A DNA stretch of 64,000 nt from Caenorhabditis elegans (Eukaryota; Nematoda; Chromadorea; Rhabditida; Rhabditidae): positions 10,040,501 to 10,104,500 of the forward strand of contig NC_003280.10 of the NCBI RefSeq assembly GCF_000002985.6, given 5' to 3'. Each line of letters opens with the position of its first letter. Positions within the stretch are counted from its first letter, which is position 1. Under the pieces are notes generated by a model that saw nothing but the letters and a program-made list of their open reading frames with translations, had not been told where the DNA came from and did no database searches. Positions 1 through 13,900 of the stretch are shown here, one piece after another. Made by a program: the position numbers and the translations under genes.

Positions 1-633
1 AACACGTCACCGCAGACGGACTTCACAAGCCACGTTTTTTTGTCAGTCTTCTTGATTTTTCTCGTTGATTTTATGTTAAAAGAAATATTTTTTTTTCCCG
101 TTCTATATTCTCAGAAATATGAATATTTTATGCAATACGTTTTTCGAAAATTACAATTATGTATTTTTTAACACTTTTTGTCATATTCATGGGTGTTTAA
201 AACCTTTCTTAAAATTACAACAATTTTTTTGAATTACCCAGACACGGAATTTAGAGATTTTAAAGCCATTTAGACGGTACCCACTAAAATGTTTGTTTTT
301 GTTTGCAAAATTTGTTTTATGCGAACAGGTGTGCTCCTTTAAAGATTACTGTAATTTCATCCTCTCGTTTCTGCGGAATTTTTGTCGATTGTTCATCAAT
401 TTTCCATAATTTTTTCTCACGATTGCTGAGTTTCGTTTGTTTTTTATTGTCATATTCAAGTTTTTTGATAAATAAATATATTTTTATCAAAAAAACTTTG
501 AAAAATCGATTAAAATTCCGCACTAATCAAAAATTGCCATTTTTTCGTACACTTTTCTCTCAATTTTTTGGTTTGAACTAAACTCGAATCGCCAGTCTGA
601 AGATTTTGTATAAAATATATTGTTTTCTTTCAG
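1..633. other. Non-coding left edge, probably intron of the SPK-domain gene
   Basis: The stretch is AT-rich with many T-runs. It ends in a strong acceptor (TTTCTTTCAG, ending at 633) that feeds the first recognisable exon of the SPK gene. Open frames at 303-581 are low-complexity and have no splice context. Positions 328-358 (GTGTGCTCC followed by TTTAAAGATTACTGTAATTT) resemble a dispersed worm repeat, judged from memory of such elements. An earlier exon of the SPK gene could be hidden in the first 60 bases, but I cannot place it. Confidence 0.5.
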
Positions 634-1855
634 GTTTCAATACTCTGTTGCACCGCAAACTCACGAGATGCCGGACTCGAAGGAAATGGTCAAAGTATTG
701 TTCTTGAATAGGACCCCGATTAGCGAAGCATTTTTGCCTATGTAAGTATTACCAATCAGTCAGCCCTATGAAAATGTTTCAATTTCAGTCTTCGGAAAAA
801 CGCGACTGTCAATTTGGACGATGATGGAAGAATCGTAGAATACGACGATGGAGAATTGGAGTTGAGAGAGAATCACAAAAAAGTGAACCCTCAAATGAGT
901 CTTCGAGCTGTCAAGGTGGAAAATGCCGACGAAAATTCAAAGAATAAGGAAGATCCCCAGTCTGTTGTTAAGGAGAAGACAACGACGCGTTTCATCAAGC
1001 CGAAAAGTGAATATGTCTCGATATCATCCGATTCTGAAAGCGAAGAAGATTCAGATTCTGAATGTTCAGATTCTGATAGCGTTAACGAGTTCTTCGCATA
1101 TAAGCCTCCGGAGGCCCCTGAATCAGCCAACTCAATTCTAAAGTCGAGTTCATGCAAGACTGAACAAGAAGACCACGCGGAGATGTTTAATGAAGAGAAA
1201 CCAGACATCAGTTTGAATAACTCTTCTTCCTTATCGAGCAGCTCAACCACTCTTCAAGGAACCACGGACTTTGTTCCCCCTTCCAGTACTATGACTTCGA
1301 GTTCTGCTATTCCGTTTTCTCGCCCATTCGTCAGCGTCTCCGATTTCGCGGACCAACTACATCATCCGATGGTGAACGGTGCCGATTTGCCGATAGAAGA
1401 CGTGAAACAAGAAACAGGAGAGAGCGGTGAGACTTTGTCAAGAACCCTTTCGATGCAGAACGACCTCAGCGGTTTTGCGAGAGCAGTGGCAGATAATATG
1501 AAAGAAATGAATGATTTATTCTCTCTTCTGAGGAACAAGTGAGTTACATAAATATAAACTAATAATTTTTATGATTTTTTTTCAGATCAAACGAAAGCTC
1601 CTTCTCGAATGCCAATCTAGGACGCAAAAGAATTGTGGACCACCTGAAAGTGTTTCAAGAAGGCATGGTATCGATAGATTCGTCACTGCAAGATGTCCAG
1701 ACTTCGAAAAAACTTCGTGAATACATTCAGTACTTGGAGCGAAACAATGAGGTAATTAGATATCGGTTTTTCATAAATTTATATTTAAATTGCAGGATGT
1801 TCCAATGAAGAAGCTGAAACTTGCAATCGACATCATATCTTCCGACATGTATTAA
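634..1855 (+). CDS. SPK-domain protein, 3' part (5' end outside window or unplaced)
   Basis: Four exons join in phase: 634-741, 789-1538, 1586-1751 and 1796-1855 (TAA). The first in-window ATG is at 668, giving 349 residues. The frame is open back to the acceptor at 633, so coding probably starts further upstream. The stretch FQYSVAPQTHEM, then VKVLFLNRTPISEAFLP, then ILRKNATVNLDDDGRIVEYD matches the C-terminal half of the SPK domain, a nematode-expanded domain found in SET/PHD-type chromatin proteins. After the domain comes an acidic, Ser/Glu/Asp-rich low-complexity region (about residues 60-130), a Ser/Pro linker, and a charged C-terminal helix region ending in DIISSDMY. There is no signal peptide or membrane segment, so a nuclear role is inferred. 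Domain confidence is moderate; I do not recognise the gene itself. Confidence 0.8.
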
Positions 1856-2559
1856 GGTTTTTAAATATTTTTAAAGTAATGGGATAGTGCCACTTAAAGT
1901 TGTATTTTTATGCATCCCGATAATTTTCGTGTATATTTTTTCCCTTTTATTTGTTTTCCTTCAAAAAGTTTGCTGTTCAAGCGTTATCATGTATAATAAA
2001 TAAGTTTTATTTTTTTGAAGGGTCATGTTCATTCAATGTCAATTCTTCGGGTCGATGCAGGATGTGCATCTCTATTGCATTAAAAAAATACGCAAGTTTG
2101 AAGAGAAATTCAGGGAAATTCGATAGAATGCGAAATAAAATCATAAATTTATCCAGAACAGTCGAATATCAATTTGCAATTAAAAAATCGTAAAAGATGC
2201 TCGTATTTAAATCGACGCTCATGGGTCACGATTTGCCACCACCAGTGCTGTCAAGTATCGTCTACTACGGTAAACGCGGAAAAATTGTTTTCGAGAAATT
2301 CCGATAATTTCTCAGCATGTTTCATTGAAACAAGTGCAATTAATCAAAATTTTCACAGAATAATTTATATTTTTGAAACTAAAATGGTTAGTTAAATAGT
2401 TCAGGATTTCATTTAAAATTTCTATTGCCGCTTGAGTTTTTTAAAATTTCAGTATTTTGTCAAATTCAGTTAATATTCCTATGTTTGTTATTTTGAAAAA
2501 GCTTTTCATTGAGAAACTGAGTTGAAAGAAAGCAATAGCGAGATGAAGGGAAATGAATA
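1856..2559. other. 3' flank between SPK gene and MATH-BTB gene
   Basis: This intergenic stretch lies between two convergent genes. It contains an AATAAA at 1995-2000, a plausible poly(A) signal for the SPK gene (3'UTR of roughly 150-170 nt). Small open frames at 1951-2395 have no splice or composition support. I see nothing else. Confidence 0.55.
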
Positions 2560-4582
2560 CTAGTTCACGATTTTCAGAACTTTTTCAAGAAGAGCAGCTT
2601 TTGTAGCATCACTGAGATTTTTGAATTCTTCTGTCAATTTGATCGCTTTAACGTCGGATACTTCCTTGATGTTTCGAAGGCAGCTGTCCTAAAATTAAAA
2701 ATATTATATCTTGTAGACGATTCGATTATCTAAATACCTGAAGCTTTGCCAACAAGTATTGATCAGCCCACATCAACTTGGTAATTTGTAGAATATCCTC
2801 GGATCCAACGAGAAATCGTTCACACTCATCCATCACATATTGTATTTCATATTTATCTCCGAGTTCCAACAAATATTCCACGTTATCCGATGTGATTGGC
2901 TTGTGGCATGGATAGATGACGTGAAGCAACTCACGGAATTCTTCGAGGACCACATCTTCCAGCTCTACTTGTGTTTTTTCCCGTTCTTGGAAATTTGAGA
3001 AGAACATGGCATAAAAGACTGGCGAGTAGAGAGCAAGATACTGAAAAATTTTAAAGTTTTGATTTCCCGTTTTATAGGAATTTTATCTAAAAATAACCAA
3101 AATAATCTTTAATTCATAAATATTCACCACAGAAAAAAAAATCAAAAAATCGGGAAGGAACAATAACATCCAACTTATAAAACCGAGGATGTTCAGTTTT
3201 GGCGAATTTCCATGTTTGACTTCCCTCTATAAATCCACGCCCACTTTCGAACCAATCAGCGAGTTTTTCATTATTTTGTGGGTCTTTTGAATTTCAGACC
3301 ATTTTGAATAATTTGCAAAAAAACTTTAATTTCAATCCAAATTTCAAAAAAAAAGACTCACCGCCTTATTTACAAACAATTTCTGTTTGTTGATAACCAA
3401 TGTCATATCACAAATGTTCGTCTGCATTGCTCCAAAATCATATTTCGGTACGTTCCTGACACCAAGCACTTTTTGAACAACAACTCGTGCAGTGACAGTC
3501 ACCATTTCGTTTCTCACGTAATTTGAATTATTCACATCTTCCCAGGCCATGAAAGACGGAAATCCCCAATTATTCGAATTATAGTTGAACTTGTTCGTAA
3601 ACTGACGTGAGAACGGAGGGATCGTTCGATTTCTTGACACTAATCGGAATTCAACAACAGCGTCACAAGACCAAAGAGTTGATTCTGACTCTGGATTACA
3701 GTCAATGTATACTGAGAAGAATTTCACATCTGATGTTCGTTTTGTTTTCTCCGTTTTCGCTGCTAACCTCCTGAAAATGGGAAATAGAATAATAAGATAT
3801 TCGTGATTATTCTTTAGAGTCCAATGAAGCCAAAGTTTAATATTCTAAAAAATGTGATAACAAGCATGTAGATTTACGAAGTTTGTAAAATCCCAGAGAA
3901 GTGTACGGAAAAAATCAAATCAATTTTTTCTTAGAACACTAGATATTATATGAATTAGGTACTTCACTATTAAATACAAAACGAACTAGCAAAAAAATCC
4001 AAAATTTTAAATTTCATTCAAAACTTGTTCTCGGAGTGTAAACGGGCTCCGTAAATCGACATATGGTCGTGTTAGAAATTCTTCAATTTTTAAATATCAA
4101 AAGTTGATTTGATCTACAAATTTGGAATAAAAGTACCTACCAAGGTAAGTTCCCGATGTATTGAAAAGGCGTACTGACTTTTGATCTTAAATTCGAAAAG
4201 TTCGGAATCTCCAATTTTAACATTCCTTCCGTCCTTGCTAACCGTGGCTGGTTATATGCTTGAAAGTCGAATGGCTGAACATCTGCTGCACCATTATCGA
4301 TTTGTTCCGGGGCACTTTGTGTAGGTGGACCTGGATATTTAAAAGTAATTGTCGATTTTTTATTCTTAACTCTCACTTGCAAATAATCTATTTGGTATGT
4401 TCGAAGGATTATCACACGGACAACTTATTGATAATGCATCGAAGACTCTCTGGAAAAATTCAAAAATCAATTAAGTCCGTAAAAGTTTTGTTATAAGTTG
4501 AAAAAGACCTACACGAACTTACATCAAAAGCTCTCTCGTCATCCGGATTTTCTCGTTCGGGAGTAGTATATTGTTCACTCAT
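2560..4582 (-). CDS. MATH-BTB (BATH) protein, likely Cullin-3 substrate adaptor
   Basis: Six exons join in phase: 4582-4523, 4449-4377, 4330-4141, 3770-3362, 3040-2738 and 2688-2560, giving 387 residues. The start (MSEQYTTPEREN) is the first ATG of a short first exon with a clean donor. A MATH domain spans about residues 55-205 and includes FFSVYIDCNPESESTLWSC and NNWGFPSFMAWEDV, the same pattern as SPOP-type MATH domains. A BTB domain follows at about 215-325 (CDMTLVINKQKLFVNKA joined to YLALYSPVFYAMF). Known family role: the MATH domain binds substrate and the BTB domain binds Cullin-3 in E3 ubiquitin ligases. The C-terminal 42 residues form a charged helix (SCLRNIKEVSD). The worm genome has dozens of bath genes; I cannot say which one this is. 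Confidence 0.9.
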
Positions 4583-7500
4583 TTTATTAAAAAGTAGTTG
4601 TGACTAAATAATTGTTGTTCTTTTTTATTGTGAACGAACGTGTGACTCTCTGCAAACAACCATTCGTATTACTAGACGGCGGCGGGAAGATGAAGCAATT
4701 GAGAGATGTGAGAGAGAGGAGAAAAAGAGATGGGTGTGTACACACGTTGACGCAATAATGCAGAATTCTTGGACTAGGTCGCTTCTATAATATCCAAGTT
4801 TTGAAAAATTGAACAAAATGAATGCTAGCGATTTCACAAGTTCCGAGTTTTTGGCCGCTCTGATTTCAATGTGACTCAATGTGAATAGATTCAAGATTCC
4901 TTAGTATTACTAATTTAATTCAATTAGCAATATATGTAAGAATGGACTAATTTGAACCAAGAATACATTGTTACAATGAGGAAAGTTGTCATCTAGTTTT
5001 TGGAATGAAGTTTTTACTGAGACCATATGATTCATTTATTGGATCTGCATCAAGGTTTGAAAATTCTAGGCATTGTAAATATCTGTTTTTCATATTATCC
5101 CAGTTGCTAAAGTTTTTGATCTTTCACAGAAAAATACGGTACCGGGTCTCGACACATCGCGAAGCAGCTATGTTTTGAATAGATTCTACCATCTATTTCA
5201 GCAGAGACAACAAAAAAGAATAATGCCTAACTTCCAACACTAGAATTCATGAGTGAACTTTAAAACCGACATGATTGAAATGGAAATCAGAAATAGAAAT
5301 TAGAAATCCGATTATGATAAAGAGATAAGAAAAGGGTAATTAGTGTGTGGGAGGGGGTAAACGTTTGATGGATGTTTCCGTAATCACTGTCGGTTTCTCT
5401 TTCACATCTTTTCACTTTTCCCCCTTCCCGCCGTGCTTTTCTAGTCCGTGTTTCCCACATCATCATCACCGCTTAGGCATTCATGAGACTTTGAATTATT
5501 AATAAATCAAGAAAAAGGAGAAAGTAAGGATAAGAAAAGGAGCAAAGGACAAGATTTCCAGACTGGAATAGAAAATACTTGCTTTTGTGATCTTGTTCTG
5601 GAACGCAGAGGAACAACTGCCAACAAAGAAGAATCGGTAATAATTTTGTTTGTATTCTAAAAATGTCGGAAGTATAAAAACAATATATCGGAACAAAGCC
5701 ACAATTTCTGAACAAAAATGCATGTGTCAAAGAGAAGCAGTGGGCAAGTTTAGTACATACTTAAAATAAAGATCACATGGTAACTGGAAACCACGTGAAA
5801 CAACCGTTTGACTTTATGGGCATGCTGGTCAGATGTACAATGACGTCTCAAAAAGGTACCCGCCGGAAGTTATGGTAACTTGAGTTTCCAAAGATTTCAA
5901 GGATACAACATCTTCTCTTTTAAGGCAAACGGAGGCATGAGAAATACTTTCAAGAATCCCACATTTGTTTAGTACTGAAAAATGAACAATTTTCCAGGAA
6001 CAGAACCGTACTCTACAGCTAATCTTAAAATTCTCTATTGTAACAGTCTTAGAAAACTTTAAACTATTTACTGATACTGCCGGCTTCCATAAAGGCAAAA
6101 AATGCCTCTTGTTGAGGCCGACAGGTTTCACGCATATGCCAGGCTCTGAAATCGAGCCGGCTTACTATGGAAACTCTAGGATTCCCTTGATATGCATATT
6201 TATTCTTTTAAACTTGAGCTCAACGTTTGGCATTCATGAGATCCCTATTCATTCTCCAGATTTCCAATTTCGCAGTCACCTCTTCCTTATTTTTCATCTA
6301 CCAAACAACCTCTGGTCTCGTCTACGTAGTAAGCCGAATCGCGTGTTAGAGCTAAAATAATTGTGCATTTTGAATTTGCATTAACACGATTAAATTTTAA
6401 CCTGCCAATGGATACCAGGAATTCATTTAGCAGCACAAACATCGAAATCCTCCCCCTCCTTATGCAAAGTCTTATATCCAAGTACAGTAGACTCAGAATT
6501 CCAACTATATCTTTATCTCCATAAATTGCCGAGCTGGAACGGAGCAAGAACGAACACTTTTTGAACCTTCTCTCTCCCTATTCACAAATACAAACATATC
6601 TTCCTTTTCCCAAAATTTTCATACTTCCTGCCACGAAATGATGTAGCTATATATATGAAGTTTGGGTTTCCCTATAAATAAAATAGAAATATAGTGAAAA
6701 CATAGTGGCAAATGATATTGAATATGCTATAGACTTGGTAGAACACATTGAGTAGTTTGATGACTCGGACGTGAATAAGTAATTTGAAAAAAATAGCTTC
6801 CGCTGACTAAGCCCCTTTTAGAATTGCACAGCATTCTTTCAGATTTTCAATAATTTAATAATTTAAAATGACGATTTCGTCTTGTTTTGCACTACTTGTA
6901 GTATTTATAGTGCTTCCCAAATATCTTGAAATGTGTAATTGAAAGCCTGCGGGTTTAATAGAAAATTAAGCAGCATTTTTCTTTTTTTGTAGATGCTTTT
7001 CAATTTTTTTGGATTTTGTGGAGATGTTATGTTCTTTAATATTTATTCAAAAAAGGAGACAACTGGTAAAGTTAAATTTTTGCATCAAAACTTTTCCGAA
7101 TAGATCTGTGGTCTTTTTTGGTAAATTGCCGAGTTTTGGAAAATTATAAAATTACCAAAGTTATTAGAAAAATAGTCCAATACGAACAATTTTTTTGATT
7201 TTTCATGCCCCAATCCGGAGCCCACACAAATACTTTTGAACTACATAACCATTTCCTCAATTTCCCCACGTACAAGTGGTTGCAAATTGTGCATTTCCTT
7301 CTCCTCCGAGCAGAAGATTGTTTGGATGAGTTGTCTGGATTATTTTTGGATCAGGAGCAATTTTCTGTTTATTAAAGAAAAGCGCAGAAAATAACACGAA
7401 AAAAAAGGCTTGATTTCTTGGTTCTTATTTTGTGCATGTTTTAGCGAAATTGCAAAATGTTGACCGATCTGATTTTCATAATTAGGAAAATGTTAAGACT

Positions 7501-7850
7501 TACTTATCTTTAGTGATTTCCCGAGACCTACGGATTCGGATTTTATTTTTGCAAAAAAGGAAAGTAAAATGAATAATTTCAATAATTCATTTAACTGTCT
7601 TTAAAAAATTTGAGCACTTGTTCCAATATTAAAAGTGTTCTATCATTTGCGGGGTTCCCAAAAAATCCTGCTATTGTTTTTTGTGGGATTTAAACTTTTT
7701 CAGCTCTTCAAATCAATAGGCTATTGGTGCATATATTGTCTTCTGACGTTTTTTTTCAGTTTCTATATAAAATTTTTGTACTTCCTTCTAATTTGACAGA
7801 ATAATTCTAAAATCACATATTTGAACTGTGGGCGCTGAATTTTTTTGAAG
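4583..7850. other. Intergenic, upstream of the MATH-BTB gene
   Basis: There are no exon chains with consistent phase on either strand. Open frames at 4625-4894, 5287-5730, 5829-6131 and 6109-6547 are short, lack paired splice sites and have non-coding composition. GA/CT-rich patches lie at 4660-4740 and 5340-5460. The promoter of the minus-strand MATH-BTB gene should lie just right of 4582; no canonical TATA box is evident. Confidence 0.5.
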
Positions 7851-7926
7851 AGCATGAATTTGAACCCGCAGCGACGGGTCTTTATTTTACAATACAGACG
7901 TTTTCCAAAGTTTCCCGGTTTTCCCC

Positions 7927-7964
7927 GAATATTCCAAAAGTTTCTAGAGTTTCTAGAAGGTTCT
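7927..7964. promoter_or_regulatory. Heat-shock-element-like cluster
   Basis: Positions 7951-7963 read TTCTAGAAGGTTC, a perfect three-unit TTCnnGAAnnTTC heat-shock element. Further TTC/GAA half-sites at 7927-7934 (GAATATTC) and 7942-7944 keep roughly 5-base spacing. HSF-1 binds such inverted pentamer arrays (known). The site is more than 3 kb from the MATH-BTB start and 6 kb from flp-4, so it may belong to a mobile element and not to a gene promoter. The sequence match is clear; function is inferred. Confidence 0.55.
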
Positions 7965-10900
7965 CAACCTTTCCTAAATTTTCTAAAATAAATTCGAAAG
8001 CCAACATCTACGCAAGATAATTTTTCAGTCGAACTACGGTAGTTTTCAATCAACTTTATCTAAAAATAGCCGAAAACCCCCATTACCTCCTAGTTTGGTA
8101 TTCCAAAAGATCAAACTTATTGGGGTAGTTGGACCCCCATCCATCTTTTGGCACGTTTCATTCCCGAAGTTCCGTCATAAATTCGATGTCCCCCTCCACC
8201 TAATCATTGATTCGTCATGCCTTGTCAGACAAAACCCACGTCTTCAGCTTTTTGGTCGTACCACAATTTTTTCTCCAATGATTCCATCATCATTCCTCAT
8301 TCCCCAGCTCGTAAAGAACTCAATAAAACTGTCCTCTTCTTCCTCAACCCATTCCTACTTATTCTACATATATTCCAACTTCCAGTGTCCATTCCATTCT
8401 CCTTTTTTGTGCTGTCTCCTTATTCTGTTTCCTTTTTTCCCCTATTCAACATCATTCCAGTCACATTCATTTGATTGCGCACTAGGCTCCGCCTGCTCAC
8501 GCCTTTCTTCGCAAATTCATATTTGGATCTCAATATTTCCGCAAAAAATTGGTAGGTTTTTTTTCGCTTTGACATCAATAGATCTAGTTGACGTGAAAAG
8601 CAAACTGGCAAAAATGTTCTTTGAAATTCATGAAATTTGACAAAAAGTTTTGGTCTAACAGCAGTATCTTGAGGCCACAATGGAGCATAACCAGAAAACG
8701 TGGTGTATCTGACTGTTTTTTTTTCTGGAAAATCTTCAATTTTTTCGAGGAACTTCTTGAAGATTGTTGTTGTTTGGTTTAGTCTACGTGACCATTTGTA
8801 GCTGCCATAGTTATTTTCATTTTTCGTTTCAGAAATCGGAAATTGGTTTTGCTTGAAAACTAGCGAAAAGTGGGCGTCAAACGATTATTACTAAACACAT
8901 ATTGTTGATTAACTTCTAGAGTTTTTATTGGAGTATTTGACGTTAGCCATTGCAACGTCATTCATACAAGTATTTATATAAGACAATGTACATTTTTTCG
9001 TTCATAATTTTCTTGAGGTATGTCTAGTGTCTAGTGTATCAAATTTCTAGATATGTATTGTGGATCTAAATTTAGGGTATCTCCAAAGAGTTATACAAGG
9101 TTGTTTTCCAAATTAGCACCTCTAAATAATCGAACCTACATGATTTGAAATTGCTTTAAAAAAATTTTTTGTTTGAAAATTTACCAGTTTTTCAAAACAT
9201 TTACTAAACATTTATTCAATACAGTAATGCATTTCAAAGCTTTTTATGACTTGAAAAAGCTATAGAGTACATAAATCTAAGCCCAAAAAAAAAACCGCAG
9301 ACTTGTTTTTTATAAATTTAAAAAATCTTGAATTCAAAACACGTGTTCAATTTTGGCTTCTTACATGTATTGTTTTTAATAAATGTTCCGATGAAATCTG
9401 CAAGCCGATTTACTAGACTTACAAGAATAATTTCTGACTATTCATTGTTAATCTATAATCTTCTTATCATGTTACATATTATCTAGTTAGTCATTTTCTT
9501 GTCTTGTTCTGTTTTCAATTTCACTCATTTGCTCTCATATTTCTTTTTCCTGAATTGAACCTTGGACGCTCAAAAGCTAATCGAAGAAAAATTGCCGAGA
9601 TTCGGGAATTTTGATTGATGTTGTCGAATTAGTTGTTGCTTGTTCGAAAGTGACAACATCAGACAAAAACACACACGGATTTTGAATTATTACCTATCCA
9701 TGTTCCTTTGATTTTCTATTAAATTGTCCTTTAAGGTTTCAAAAATGTTCGGAAAACGTAGGTGTAACCTGAAGAGTTAGGAGGAACGTCTATTTATGGT
9801 CCATCCAAAAATAGTTGTTGTTATTCAATTTGCGGCACCGAATCTTCAGATATTCGAAAGTTAAGAAAAACAAGAAGTTAGCTTTTAGGACTGAAAGACA
9901 GCTTCCTGCAAAAATGTTCTTCTTTTTATGGAAACTTGAGAGCCAAGTTCAAAAGATGAAAAGTTAAGTGGGCGTCTTATTTGTGTGGGCAAAAGAAACT
10001 GTAAATACATTTTTAGATTTAGTATATATGCAGGACTACTTTTCTTTCTTGTTATAGTTCTTGTATAGCATCGTCGTATGCACGCACGTCTTCAGGAGTA
10101 TGTTTTGTATTCATGTTTTTACAACTTTGGCAGTAGTCATGACATATTTCCAAGGAACGTAGGTTACCTTGAAGGCAGGCAGAATATTTTCAGCATAACA
10201 TGGAAGATTTAAGTTGTTGTTGAATTACGTAGACAACAAAATAACATTTTGAGAGTTCTTTCTTTGCTAATTGTATTTACGTCTCCTATAAAAATTGAGC
10301 ATAGAATAAGATCATTCGTTCAGATTTTCATGCTTCTTGGATCGACTTATAAGTGTACCTTTATATTACGGGCTACAGTAAAATTTCCTTCTTTTTAATT
10401 CAAAATCTTCATTCAAACATCTAGCTGCTACACAACAGGGGTGTGAATCAAGGGCTCGAAAACTGGAAATGCCTGATAAATATTTTGCAAATTTTAATAT
10501 TCCGATTTGGAAGTCGCGTAGTAAAATGGTTTTCAAGGAGCTTCGAGGTCTTCAAATGTTCTTTTTTTTTAGAATTTCAAGCTTTCACGCACTTGATTTA
10601 CACTCCTGCTCCCTGACTCCATGACTGTTTGATGAGCTCTTTTGAACTTTAGTGGTTTCTGGCTTCTTCAATAGTCCAGACGTAATAAAAAGTGTCCTTC
10701 TTTAGAAAATTAAAAGTTGGAATACTTTCCTTAAAACTATGGGAGAAACTTCTCTTACTCTGAGAATTAAGAAACTGTTTATCACTATTTAAAATTCCAG
10801 TTGAAGCATCGTGATCACAAAACTCAGAGCTTTACCACAAATCCAGAAAACAGAAAAGAGTTCTTGAAAATTATAAAATCTTTACGTGGGAATCTGAATA

Positions 10901-13900
10901 CGTAGAGAGCTCTGGAAATTTACTTCCAGATAGGAATTTCTATCATTACACCGGGAAAAATATATCAAAGAACCACCATATTTTTTTATAAAACTCTTCA
11001 AAATGTAGTACGTGACTGTAGCCCAACTACTCAATTAATTCCAATTGCGTCATTTTTCCAAAAAGGCATTTCTCAAAATTTTCTCAGGATTTTCCTTTTC
11101 AATCCATCATATTTTCCAATTATTCTCAGATCAAACCACGCACCATGACAATTTTTCCACATTTTCCAATCCAATTTTTAATCAAACTGATTCTGATAAC
11201 TCATATCACACCTAATAAAGTAATTCTACACCACGAGTTTGTACGCACAAATCTACAAATTGTGACCAATATCCAGTGAATTTCTTAGTATTTTTGCATG
11301 CATTTTTAAGCACCTCCAACTGTTCTTCACATTTCTTATTATTCCGTTCTTTTTCTTTTTTCTCTGCTGGGACACATTTTCAGCGCCGTGTGACGTCATA
11401 TAATTCATTGAAATTTTAGAGTTTCAATGTGGTATTAGAATTAAATGTATTTTTGCTGTACAAAGAATATTCATTTTCAAAATACTTATTAGGTTTCATT
11501 ATGCCACACTACCTGACTGATCATCTGTTACAGTTACCTATGTGATGAGTTTTCGTGATAGAAAATCCGGAAAAAGACACGGATGTGATTTTTGACTATG
11601 CTTAATCCTGAGAGACATCCATTATCGCAAACAATAGAACCTAAAAGAAAAATTAGAGTTTAAGATAAATGTTAAGGTTATTCAAAAAATAGACTTTTGA
11701 TCTTATTTGAAATGGCATGCGGAAGAAACTATGAATGAACGAAGTTTATGACAAAGATCTGAATCCTACGCAGTACGATAATTTTCCTGAACGAAAAACA
11801 GTAGAAAGCTTTCAAATGAAGAACATCCAAGCACATACTGTTCGCGTTATTTTACTTTGAAATGATCTCTAAAGGCCCCCAAAATGCTTACCTGCGTGCC
11901 TCTTGGACATTTTGTGATAGTTTCGATGATATGTATTTTTGTGCCTATGAATAGGCTAGGTGATAGATTTCCTTGTTTTAAGACAAACACTTCCAGCAAG
12001 CTTTTGAAACTAGACTAAACTTATCACAATTCTAATTTTATTCCTAAGATCGCATTGTCAATTCACTTTCCGAAGATCATCTCGTCCATTAAAAGATTAT
12101 TCTTTTTCACAGTGTAACCTAAACCTTGATTCATTAAAACATGAAAATGTAAGCAATAGATTAATATTAATCCTAATCTTAGACTAAAGTCTGATATGTG
12201 TCGTAATAATACCCCTTTGGTATTTAGTTAAGGTTTTTTGAACTGAAGGTTTAAGTATAAATACCTAAGAAATCCACTCTTACAACATTAGTTTCAGCTT
12301 TTGAATTTGGCAAAGTGGTGAGTTCAACTTTTGACTCTGTCTTATTCATTAGAAGTTTTATTCTCCATTTTGAAAATCTATCAGCTTCTGAAATCTTATC
12401 AAAATCACTGAATTCCAGCAATTATGGAGATCAATTGACAATCTACATACATGAATAGGTAGGCATTTTTTGCCTACACTCAACAAAGTTTATGACCACG
12501 TTCGAGACAGTAAATAGGTGATTTACTAATTGAAGTTAACCCGTCACTACCGTAACCCTAGAGACCAATAGATATAGACACAAACTAAAAACCAAAGGAT
12601 TATATTTCATTGAAAACCAAAACGTCTGTAATAATTTCTTTAGACACATAAAAGAAGCTCGACTAAAAAATATTAGTTATTTTAGAAGCTTAAGTCTATA
12701 ATTAATCCCTTCCGAGGAGGTTAATGTGAGTTTGAAGTTTTAATAAGGATCTTTTATAAATTCGTATTGTTTACAAACTTATAATTTTTGATCCATCGGA
12801 TAACAGAACATGGATTCAACGCATAATATCTGAAATTGACAAGTTTGAAAAATTTGGCTGGCTCTAAAGATTTAGTTCTGGTGTTTTTTCCAGCTATCCT
12901 TTAAGCTTCAGAAATTTGTTTGGAGAACCATTGATTTTTGTTTAAATTTCATAGAACTACTTCTAACGGACCACCAGCATAATTTTGAACCCTTGACGTC
13001 AGACCACACCCACATTTCCTTCTTTTCCAACAGAAATTATGCAAAATTTGAAAGTTCAAGAGACTTCACCACTCAAATGCTCATATCGGGTGTCCAATCA
13101 GCTCGTATAATGTTCAGAATAGTTCTCATGTTTCATTACTTATTATAAAAAAGGTCTTTCGGTCTTTCACTTCTTACGTGGGGGCTCAATGTCTTCCAGG
13201 AATCGGGCGCACCGGTCTTGATGTTCTCCGAGATATTTCTTTGCATTATTGATACGTTTTTTTAAATTTTCTTTCTTCTCTCTTTGACGTGCGTTTTTGT
13301 GTCATTGGATATTTAAATAAAATATTACGATTAGCCAATAAATAGTATTTACCGTATTTTTAATTAGTCCCAGGGTGAACAGTATAAGAGAATAATTGAA
13401 AACTTTTTAATCAACTCAATGATAATTTAGAATAATCCCGATCAATTTTCAATCTCCAACCTTTTCCGAAAACTATTCCACACGCCTCATTGCAGATGTT
13501 TTTTTTTGAGAATTGAACCAAAATGTCTAGATAACAAAAATCAGCTTGCACAGGAAATATTTAGCACGTCAAAGTTTTCAAAAATTACGTCAAAATGTTG
13601 AAGATGCGTCAGTTGAGAAACATTGGTGATTGAGTTTTTGAATAAAAGGCTTGAAGTTTGTGAAAACGGATGTGCGTTTTTGTTTTTTAGGAAACCTATC
13701 ACTTTTAGACACCAGTGAAATGTTATTTCCTCTATTTTTGGAGAATTATTGAAGTACAATTGTTTCATGGTATTTTCCAACTGAACGTCAATTTTTTTTT
13801 AAACAGGTAAACCAGAAATGCCAAAAAAGCAACCAAAAAAAGTGTTCGAATTTCGTTTTCAGGCGAAACAAAAATTAAAAAATTTTGAGCTGGGTGCGGC

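Noticed and set aside
8095-8640. 181-codon open frame on the plus strand
   Set aside because: Lies in a pyrimidine-rich tract, overlaps frames on the other strand and has no splice partners or recognisable domain.
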